Assembly (NCBI GenBank): GCA_030272835.1
Contig: SZOQ01000001.1
Span: 143,482 to 207,481, forward strand
Direction of reading: 5' to 3'
Length of the DNA: 64,000 bases
DNA from: 2-12-FULL-60-25 sp003576745
Lineage (GTDB): Bacteria > Patescibacteriota > Patescibacteriia > 2-12-FULL-60-25
The position numbers and the translations under genes are program-made. Shown here piece after piece: positions 58,189 to 64,000 of the stretch (within the stretch, counting starts at the first letter, position 1; every line of letters starts with the position of its first letter). The notes beneath the pieces are model-generated. The model made no database searches, was not told where the DNA came from, and saw only the letters and a list, made by a program, of their open reading frames with translations.

Positions 58189-59426
58189 AGGGATGTAAGC
58201 ATCTCTTTCATGCGGCCAGCGATCTTGTCCCAGTCATAGCTTTTCCGAACCAGCTCCCCTGCCTGCAGAATGATGCGCTCTCGAAGCGACGGGTCTTCCT
58301 GCACATGCAGGACGGCCTTGGCGATAGATTCAGGATCACGCGGCTGGCAAAACAAGCCCGTATGACCGTCCAAAAGGAAATCCACAATGCCGCCCACGGG
58401 CGTACCGATAATGGGAATGCCGGCGGCCATGGCTTCCAAAAACGAAATGCCGAGCCCTTCGGAAAGCGAAGGACGGACAAACACATCCGAAGCGCGGAGT
58501 AAATTTGGAAGTTCGTGATGTTGTTTAAGTCCCGCAAACACCACTCGATCTTCAAGTCCTTTCTGTTTCGCCAAAGACACGAGTTTGTCGCGATCCTCCC
58601 CTTCTCCCACGACGAGCGTTTTATACTTCGCAGGCAGATGGATAAGCGAGCGGATAAGGTCATCCACACCGTTCTTGAGTGAGAGCCGCGAGGTTGTGAT
58701 CAAAATGACGTCATCCGTTCCAAAGCCGTATTGATGGCGTATTGCGTCCCGCTTCCCGCTTCCAGCTTCCCGAACGTCGTACATCGTGGGTTGTGGGTCA
58801 ATCTGATCTTTCATATCCATGCCCTCTGCCCATTGCCCATTGCTCATTGCTCCTTCCTCCGACTCCCCACTCCCGACTCCCGACTTCCCGAACAACTTCA
58901 AGTCCACCCCATTCGGCACCACTTCCGGCCGTCCTTTGAATCCCATGTTCGTGGCCCATTTCGCCAAAAAATGGCTAATGGCCTGCACGGCGTCTGCGCG
59001 CTCAAAAACCTTTTTATGCAAAAACCGGAGCATCCCTGCTCGCTTGGCATAATGCTCGAGCGGGTCGCCTTCCTGAAGCGTGAGGAGGAATTTCGAGCGC
59101 GGACGGATCCAGGTGTATACAAGCGCTGCAAAGCCTCCATAACTCGCCATGAGTGCCCAGACGACCTTGATGTCACCCGACCCCTTCAAAAGAAGGGCGC
59201 GTACCGGGCCGAGGAATGGAAGCAAAAATTTATCGAATGGCCTGCCAAACCCCACCCGATGTACCGTGACATTCCCGATGCGTTCCATAGAAGCAAGGCC
59301 GGGACGAACGCGCGCGCAAATAAGGTCGAACTCGATATCCGAAATACGATCCGTAATTTCCCTCATGGCCACCTCTGCGCCGCCAACAAGCGGAACATAC
59401 ACCGTGGAAAAAATCAGGACTCTCAT
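58185..59426 (-). CDS. GT4 glycosyltransferase with repeat-derived linker
   Basis: A 413-residue GT-B enzyme: N-domain VLIFSTVYVPLVGGAEVAMREITDRI, linker EVVPNGVDLKLFG, C-domain LITTSRLSLKNGVDDLIRSLIHLP, VVGEGEDRDKLVSLAKQ, RVVFAGLKQHHELPNLLRASDVFVRPS and LSEGLGISFLEAMAAGIPIIGTPVGG. Between the linker and the C-domain, residues about 178-228 (KSGVGSGESEEGAMSNGQWA and onward) are heptad-encoded and have no family counterpart. Both ends overlap neighbours by 4 bp. Confidence 0.88.
   Translation of the reverse strand: MRVLIFSTVYVPLVGGAEVAMREITDRISDIEFDLICARVRPGLASMERIGNVTVHRVGFGRPFDKFLLPFLGPVRALLLKGSGDIKVVWALMASYGGFAALVYTWIRPRSKFLLTLQEGDPLEHYAKRAGMLRFLHKKVFERADAVQAISHFLAKWATNMGFKGRPEVVPNGVDLKLFGKSGVGSGESEEGAMSNGQWAEGMDMKDQIDPQPTMYDVREAGSGKRDAIRHQYGFGTDDVILITTSRLSLKNGVDDLIRSLIHLPAKYKTLVVGEGEDRDKLVSLAKQKGLEDRVVFAGLKQHHELPNLLRASDVFVRPSLSEGLGISFLEAMAAGIPIIGTPVGGIVDFLLDGHTGLFCQPRDPESIAKAVLHVQEDPSLRERIILQAGELVRKSYDWDKIAGRMKEMLTSL
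58745..58895. repeat. In-frame heptad repeat inside GT4 gene (inter-domain linker)
   Basis: CCATTGC-CCATTGC-TCATTGC, ACTCCCC-ACTCCCG-ACTCCCG-ACTTCCC and GCTTCCCGCTTCCAGCTTCC are the clearest 7-nt ladders inside any gene here. About 50 codons are added without a stop or frame change. Confidence 0.78.
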
Positions 59427-60355
59427 ATGACTCTGCGGAAATATTCGATGGTTTTTTTGAGCCCCTCGCGAAGCGGCACGCGCGGCGCCCAGCCAAGCCG
59501 CGTCCGCGCGAGCGTAATATCCGGCTTTCGCTGTTTTGGATCATGAGGAACCTCCGGAAGGTGCTGAATCGTCGACGTTGAACCGGTAAGCGAAATCACC
59601 ATGTCCGCAAGCTCTCGAATGGTGAACTCGCCGGGATTGCCAAGATTCACCGGCCCGAAAAAACCCGATTCATTCTCCATCATCATGATCATGCCGTCGA
59701 CAAGATCGTCCACGTACTGAAAACTGCGCGTAAACGAACCGTCGCCGTAAATGGTTATGGGTTCTCCCCGGAGCGCTTGCAAAATAAAGTTCGAGACCAC
59801 GCGTCCGTCATTCTTGGCCATGTTCGGGCCATAGGTATTAAAAATGCGGACAATGCGCGCATCCACGCCGTATTCGCGATGATAATCGAAACAAAGCGTT
59901 TCAGCGCAGCGTTTGCCTTCATCATAACATGCGCGGCGCGACAGAGGATTCACATTGCCCCAGTATTCCTCGTGCTGGGGATGCACTTCCGGATCGCCGT
60001 AGATTTCGGACGTAGACGCCTGCAATACGCGCGCGCCGGTTTGCTTTGCGAGCTCGAGGCATGTGATCATGCCGAGCACATTCGTGCGCATGGTTTCAAC
60101 CGGATCGTGCTGATAATGCGGCGGCGATGCCGGACATGCCAGATTGTATATGCGGTCGAAGTGCCCGAAAAACGGTTCCTGTATATCACGTTCGACGAAT
60201 AAAAATTTCGGATGACGCAAAAGATGCTCAATATTCCGCTTGGAGCCGGTAAACAGATTATCAAGACACACCACTTCATGACCGTCACGAACAAGACGGT
60301 CGCACAAGTGCGAACCAACAAACCCGGCTCCGCCGGTAACGAGAATGCGTTTCAT
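59423..60355 (-). CDS. UDP-glucuronate decarboxylase-like SDR
   Basis: A 310-residue extended SDR from the ATG at 60355 (MKRILVTGGAGFVGSHLCDRL). It has CLDNLFTGSKRNIEHLL, NLACPASPPHYQHDPVETMRTNVLG, ASTSEIYGDPEVHPQ and RACYDEGKRCAETLCFDYHRE (YxxxK). RIFNTYGPNM, GSFTRSFQYVDDLVDG and PDITLARTRLGWAP follow. The match to UDP-xylose synthase (UXS) is strong, more so than for the copy at 26519. It opens the 21-gene minus-strand run. Confidence 0.88.
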   Translation of the reverse strand: MKRILVTGGAGFVGSHLCDRLVRDGHEVVCLDNLFTGSKRNIEHLLRHPKFLFVERDIQEPFFGHFDRIYNLACPASPPHYQHDPVETMRTNVLGMITCLELAKQTGARVLQASTSEIYGDPEVHPQHEEYWGNVNPLSRRACYDEGKRCAETLCFDYHREYGVDARIVRIFNTYGPNMAKNDGRVVSNFILQALRGEPITIYGDGSFTRSFQYVDDLVDGMIMMMENESGFFGPVNLGNPGEFTIRELADMVISLTGSTSTIQHLPEVPHDPKQRKPDITLARTRLGWAPRVPLREGLKKTIEYFRRVI

Positions 60356-60357
60356 GA

Positions 60358-60425
60358 TGAATGCAGCAATTGGGAATTTGGAATTGGGAATTCGTCCAAT
60401 TGCCAATTCCTAATTGCTAATTCCT
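60358..60425. repeat. Palindromic heptad repeat element R15
   Basis: GCAATTGGGAATTTGGAATT-GGGAATTCG is mirrored by TCCAATTGCCAATTCCTAAT-TGCTAATTCC. This is an inverted pair made only of AATTGGG-type words. It provides the last residues and TAG stop of asnB. Confidence 0.7.
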
Positions 60426-62264
60426 ACCCAGCCATTCCGCCAGCGCATACAGCATATACAGGCGATTGCCGTGATCCGCGCCCTGCGCATTCTCGCGGAA
60501 AAGCCTTTCTGTCTGATCCGTTTTTACGTATGCCGCGAGCTTGGCATGCGGATCGAGGCAACGTTCCTTCCAGCGCGGTGCAAGCGGACCGCGGAACCAT
60601 TGCGCCAATGGCACCTGGAATCCGCGCTTTTTCCGCTTCAAGACTTCTTCAGGAACAATGCCCCGTAGCGCGCGCTTCAGGCCGACCTTGGTATTACCAT
60701 AATTCACCTTTGTTTTCAAGGGTAAACCAATCGCAAAACCCACCAAATACTGGTCCAAAAACGGCGATCGGGCTTCCAAACCGAATGCCATGGTTGCGCG
60801 GTCCATTTTCACGTTCAGATCGTCCGGGAGATACGAGGCGAGGTCGAAACGCATTGCGCGTTCAAGCGGCTTACCGTCGCCCTTCATCATACTCTCGACA
60901 AAATGCGCGGGATCGCAGGTTGCCGTTGCTCCCGCGAAGGCGGGCGAAAGGAGCGATGCGGAACGATTGGTGGAAAAATACGATCCGGTAAAAAGCTCGC
61001 CATACGCGCGCGATGGATTTTTTGATGCATGGAATACCGTCTCGCCCATGCGAATGAGCCCGGCATCGTTCACGGAATGACCCGCGGCCAGAAGCGCGGT
61101 CGACACGCCCGGCAACTTGGAGAGCAGAAGCGCCTGCGCATAGGCCATATAACGGCGATAGCCGCCGAAGAGTTCATCGCCGCCATCGCCCGTGAGCACA
61201 ACCTTGATCTCTTTAGCCGTCTCGCGCGCCAAAAGCCAGAGCGGGAGCGCGGATGAATCCGCGTACGGTGCGTCATACTGCGCGATGACCTGTGAACCGA
61301 TGGCGAGCAGATCCTCCGGTTTTGCTTCGAATTCCGTATGATCGGTATGAAAGTATTCGGAAAGGCGCCGGGCTTCCGCGCGCTCGTCCATATGCGCTTC
61401 TGGAAATCCCATGGTGAACGTGCGTATCGGAGATGAAGCGTGTTTTGACGCGAATGCAATGACCGCGGCGGAATCAATGCCGCCGGAAAGGAATGCTCCG
61501 ACGGGAACGTCGGCCTGCAGGCGAACTCTTACCGCGTCTTCAAGCAGGCGGCGTATCGTTTCCTCCGTCGCGCCCTCGGTCGGCGGCATGACATCCTTCC
61601 AGTCATTGTACGATTCCACGCGCACGCCTGATGCATCGGCGAAGCCGCGATACCCGGGCGGAAGGCTGAAAATATTTTCATACCCTGTGCGCGGGGATGG
61701 CACATATTGCAGACCAAAGAACAGGCGTATCGCGCAGGCATCAACGGTCGCCGGCGCGAGTGGTAGCAGCGCTTTCAGTTCAGAGGCGAACGCATGGCTC
61801 CCGTCTGGGAGCGTCCGGTAGAAGAATGGTTTTTTGCCGATGCGATCTCGGGCGAAAAAAAGTTGCTTCTGTTCCGCATCCCAAATGGCAAACGCGAACA
61901 TGCCGCGGAGATGTTTGACGCAATCCTTTCCATACCGTCGATATGTTTCCAAAAGAACCTCCGTATCCGATGCGGATCGAAACACCGAACCGTCCGCCTC
62001 AAACACTTTGCGCAATTCCTTATAGTTATACAGCTCTCCGTTATAGACAATAGTCAATCGGCCGTCCGCGGAATGCATTGGCTGGGCTCCGGTTGGCGAT
62101 ACGTCGATAATCGCAAGACGCCGATGTCCCAGGCCAACACCCGGCGCCGCCCACACCCCTTCCCCGTCCGGTCCCCGATGCGCGAGCAGAGACGTCATGC
62201 GCCGAAGCATCCCCTCGTCAGGAGGAGCTCCGTATTTGGTAATCATTCCTGCAATGCCGCACAT
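60417..62264 (-). CDS. asnB: Glutamine-dependent asparagine synthase-type amidotransferase (AsnB family)
   Basis: From the ATG at 62264 the product has 615 residues, starting MCGIAGM, so the glutaminase nucleophile Cys2 is exposed after Met removal. The N-terminal Ntn domain has HRRLAIID, NGELYNYKEL and RDRIGKKPFFY. The synthetase domain has the PP-loop FLSGGIDSAAVIA, LTGDGGDELFGGY and FGLEARSPFLDQYLVGF. AsnB homologues in glycan loci often amidate uronic acids rather than aspartate. With UXS/UDP-sugar dehydrogenase nearby, either is possible. Codons upstream of 62264 in this frame are repeat-derived. Confidence 0.9.
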   Translation of the reverse strand: MCGIAGMITKYGAPPDEGMLRRMTSLLAHRGPDGEGVWAAPGVGLGHRRLAIIDVSPTGAQPMHSADGRLTIVYNGELYNYKELRKVFEADGSVFRSASDTEVLLETYRRYGKDCVKHLRGMFAFAIWDAEQKQLFFARDRIGKKPFFYRTLPDGSHAFASELKALLPLAPATVDACAIRLFFGLQYVPSPRTGYENIFSLPPGYRGFADASGVRVESYNDWKDVMPPTEGATEETIRRLLEDAVRVRLQADVPVGAFLSGGIDSAAVIAFASKHASSPIRTFTMGFPEAHMDERAEARRLSEYFHTDHTEFEAKPEDLLAIGSQVIAQYDAPYADSSALPLWLLARETAKEIKVVLTGDGGDELFGGYRRYMAYAQALLLSKLPGVSTALLAAGHSVNDAGLIRMGETVFHASKNPSRAYGELFTGSYFSTNRSASLLSPAFAGATATCDPAHFVESMMKGDGKPLERAMRFDLASYLPDDLNVKMDRATMAFGLEARSPFLDQYLVGFAIGLPLKTKVNYGNTKVGLKRALRGIVPEEVLKRKKRGFQVPLAQWFRGPLAPRWKERCLDPHAKLAAYVKTDQTERLFRENAQGADHGNRLYMLYALAEWLGRN

Positions 62265-62267
62265 ACT

Positions 62268-62455
62268 GGGGGCTTCTTTTGGCAATTAGCAATTGGGAAT
62301 TGGGAAAAGAGGGCAAAGGGAAGGGTGACGGGGTTCGGGTTACGGGTTATTGGTTATGGGGTTCGGGTTACGGGGCGCATACCGCACCCCCGCATCCCGC
62401 AAACCGCATGACTCACGACACATACCTCACGACCTACGTCCTACTCCCCATCCCC
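62268..62455 (+). repeat. Heptad repeat element R16
   Basis: This is a full-length copy: TTGGCAATTAGCAATTGGGA, GGGAAAAGAGGGCAAAGGGA, GACGGGGTTCGGGTTACGGG, TTATTGGTTATGGGGTTCGG and GTTACGGGGCGCA. It then switches to C-rich: TACCGCACCCCCGCATCCCG, CATGACTCACGACACATACC, TCACGACCTACGTCCTACTC. It fills the divergent space between asnB and the last GT4 gene. Confidence 0.8.
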
Positions 62456-62488
62456 TGCATTCTACCTTTTCAGCTACATTTAGCCGAT

Positions 62489-62517
62489 TTGTCAAGATGA
62501 CCGGACCTGACTAAGAT
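62489..62517 (+). promoter_or_regulatory. Promoter of final GT4 gene (leaderless)
   Basis: TTGTCA, an exact 17-nt spacer and TAAGAT are followed by 7 nt and the ATG at 62525. The in-frame ATG at 62516 overlaps the -10 box. This is the best sigma-70-like promoter in the window. Confidence 0.7.
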
Positions 62518-62524
62518 GGCATGT

Positions 62525-63703
62525 ATGCAGGAAAACGGGCGAATTCTCTTTATCGTGACCCAGGCGGATTGGGGCGGCGTTCAGCAATATATCGTGAAAG
62601 CCGCCATGGAAGCCCGTCGGCGCGGATTTGATGTTTTGGTGGCGTATGGTGGTAAAGGAGATTTACCCGACGAATGCGCAGGAGCCGGAATCGCATCGCG
62701 TGCGCTTGAGCATCTCGTGCGGCCGCTCGCGCCAATGAAAGACATAAAGGGCATACGCGAAATACGCGCGCTGCTCCGCGAATGGAAACCGGATACCGTG
62801 TATCTTCACAGTTCCAAGGCCGGGGTTCTCGGTTCCATTGCCGCGCACCGCGAGGACGTTCCGCGTATTGTATACCGCATCGGGGGATGGTCTTTTTTGG
62901 ATCCCGTTTCTCCGCTGCAAAAAACGCTTCGTCTCTGGATGGAAAAGCTGACGGCGCCTCTGAAAGATGTCATTATCGTCGTACATCCCGGCGATGCGGA
63001 GCTCGCAAAACGCCACGGCATTATAGCGCGGGAAGCGATTGCGGCCATTCCGAATGGTCTCGACATCGAAACTTTTGAAAGCCGGCTCCTGCCGCGCGAG
63101 GCGGCACGGAGCGCGCTCCACGATCTCTGGGAAACGGATGTGGCAACAGCATCGCGCAATCGTGATGCTGCGTACATCATTCTGACGATCGCGAATTTTT
63201 ATCCGACAAAAGATCTTCTCGGATATATGGACGCCATAAAACTCATCCGGAATAAGAACGACCTTCGTTTTCTCATTGTCGGCGACGGAGATGAACGGCG
63301 CATGCTGGAAGCGAAGCGTGGGGAACTCGGACTAGAAGATAGGGTTTCGCTCCCGGGAAAACGGAACAATATCGCTTCCCTGCTCCGCGGAGCGGATATC
63401 TTTGTCCTCCCCTCCGCCAAAGAAGGCATGCCATGGACTCTGCTCGAGGCCATGGCGGCCTCTATTCCCTGCATTGCAACGGATGTCGGCGCCAACCGCT
63501 GGATGCTTGGCGATGCGGGCATCATCGTGCCGCCGAAAACGCCAAAGGCGCTGGCGGATGCGATAGATAATATAATGCAGCGCCCGGAAAAACGCGGGAT
63601 GATGGGGCAAGCGGGACGCAGCCAAATTCAGGAACGATTTCAGGAACAGCGCATGTGGGACGACACATTCCGCGTGCTCGCGCCGAAACATGGCGTGGCG
63701 TAA
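62525..63703 (+). CDS. GT4 glycosyltransferase
   Basis: A 392-residue GT-B enzyme: N-domain RILFIVTQADWGGVQQYIVKAAMEARRRGFDVLVAYGG, the RIGGWSFLDP loop and AAIPNGLDIETF. C-domain motifs are ILTIANFYPTKDLLGYMDAIKLI, LIVGDGDERRMLEAK, RVSLPGKRNNIASLLRGADIFVLPS and AKEGMPWTLLEAMAASIPCIATDVG. The domain order and donor motif (EGMPWTLLEA) are complete. Monocistronic in the window. Confidence 0.9.
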   Translation: MQENGRILFIVTQADWGGVQQYIVKAAMEARRRGFDVLVAYGGKGDLPDECAGAGIASRALEHLVRPLAPMKDIKGIREIRALLREWKPDTVYLHSSKAGVLGSIAAHREDVPRIVYRIGGWSFLDPVSPLQKTLRLWMEKLTAPLKDVIIVVHPGDAELAKRHGIIAREAIAAIPNGLDIETFESRLLPREAARSALHDLWETDVATASRNRDAAYIILTIANFYPTKDLLGYMDAIKLIRNKNDLRFLIVGDGDERRMLEAKRGELGLEDRVSLPGKRNNIASLLRGADIFVLPSAKEGMPWTLLEAMAASIPCIATDVGANRWMLGDAGIIVPPKTPKALADAIDNIMQRPEKRGMMGQAGRSQIQERFQEQRMWDDTFRVLAPKHGVA

Positions 63704-63774
63704 AGATTCTCCTGTTATCCTGATCAAATCGAACATTTCTTCTTTCTAAGCCCCGCCTTCATGCACAACACACC

Positions 63775-63843
63775 TCCTTCTTTCCTGAACCCCGCCGCCG
63801 ACATACGTAAACGACTTTCCTGAACCCCGCCAAAGGCGGGGTG
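63775..63843. repeat. Short direct repeats ending in a GC hairpin
   Basis: CTTTCCTGAACCCCGCC occurs twice about 37 bp apart, the second copy running into CCCCGCC-AAA-GGCGGGG. This hairpin lacks a T run. It lies downstream of the last GT4 gene and could still end or stabilise its transcript. Confidence 0.5.
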
Positions 63844-63986
63844 AAGGATCCCTGTTGCAGTATGGACGACTCTGTATGTATTGGTGGTCCCGGAGAGGCA
63901 ATAGCGATCAGCGTCTCGATTGGACGTTTCTGCTTGTACCGACCCCATGGAGACACATGCGGTCAGTGCCTCGACAGGGATCCTTC
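63843..63986. repeat. 13-bp terminal inverted repeat around a 118-bp segment
   Basis: GAAGGATCCCTGT (63843-63855) and ACAGGGATCCTTC (63974-63986) are perfect inverted repeats. The segment between them shows no convincing gene and no heptad words. It could be a small non-autonomous mobile element or a large hairpin. The window ends 14 bp later. Confidence 0.45.
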
Positions 63987-64000
63987 GTCCCGACATGCGT

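Noticed and set aside
33654..60355. Prophage or integrative element
   Set aside because: No integrase, structural phage genes, attachment repeats or conjugation genes are visible; composition change alone fits a glycan cassette.
63724..63996. Minus-strand 90-codon frame at the window end
   Set aside because: It spans the inverted-repeat segment, has no promoter-like upstream sequence visible, no motif, and ends against the GT4 gene; non-coding repeat is more likely.
1..64000. UGA recoding (Gly), as in Gracilibacteria/Absconditabacteria
   Set aside because: TGA ends many genes in ATGA overlaps and does not occur inside the clear coding sequences.

Overview
The window looks like a chromosome segment from a small-genome bacterium of the Candidate Phyla Radiation (Patescibacteria). 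The evidence is indirect: densely packed genes joined by 4-bp ATGA overlaps, CPR-typical small membrane proteins (DUF378, DUF2304, GtrA, SurA_N-only, bacterial PH domain), an archease, a MurE ligase with a shortened N-terminus, a division set (FtsE, FtsX, FtsB-like), and a very large glycosyltransferase locus with little intermediary metabolism. TGA is used as a stop throughout, so the UGA-glycine code of Gracilibacteria/Absconditabacteria does not apply. I cannot place it below phylum level.

Layout. 1-8.1 kb: archease (cut by the window edge), an MBL-fold hydrolase, a PEBP-like protein, an MTHFR-like protein, a PQQ-type sugar dehydrogenase, an Mg-type P-ATPase and small proteins. 8.2-8.5 kb: a tRNA-Gln nested between two halves of itself. 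8.6-18.7 kb: a Ca/Na antiporter, the ftsE-ftsX operon headed by a double-psi-beta-barrel protein, tRNA-Gly and tRNA-Thr, an FtsB-like protein, a PH-domain protein and MurE. 18.7-36.4 kb: glycosyltransferases, a class III nucleotide cyclase, a secreted subtilase, the initiating sugar-phosphate transferase and nucleotide-sugar enzymes (epimerase, short UDP-sugar dehydrogenase, GMD, GDP-deoxyhexose synthase). 37.4-60.4 kb: an uninterrupted minus-strand run of 21 genes for a surface polysaccharide, with a nonulosonate (sialic-acid-like) branch (NeuB-cupin, NeuA, WecB), a Wzx flippase, methyltransferases, a deacetylase and many glycosyltransferases. 60.4-63.7 kb: AsnB-type amidotransferase and a divergent glycosyltransferase.

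The glycan genes form a coherent pathway: sugar nucleotides (GDP-deoxyhexose, UDP-uronate/xylose-type, UDP-ManNAc, CMP-nonulosonate) feed an undecaprenyl-linked glycan started by the WbaP/WcaJ-type transferase, extended by GT2/GT4 enzymes, methylated, deacetylated or amidated, and flipped by Wzx.

The most unusual signal is not a gene. Nearly every intergenic space outside about 33.7-60.3 kb is filled with a family of degenerate repeats built from roughly 7-nt units. They keep a recognisable internal order (AATTGGG-type, then GGCAAAG-type, GGGTTAC-type, a GGGGAG...CTCCCC hairpin, CTACGCAAC-type, and ACTTCCT-type words) and usually switch from G-rich to C-rich half way. The same vocabulary occurs in frame inside four GT4 glycosyltransferases and at the N-terminus of another protein, and it supplies the stop codon of several genes. 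A second general feature is leaderless initiation: about a dozen genes have a -10-like hexamer ending 6-9 nt before the ATG, often as an extended TGC-TAnnnT box, with no Shine-Dalgarno sequence.
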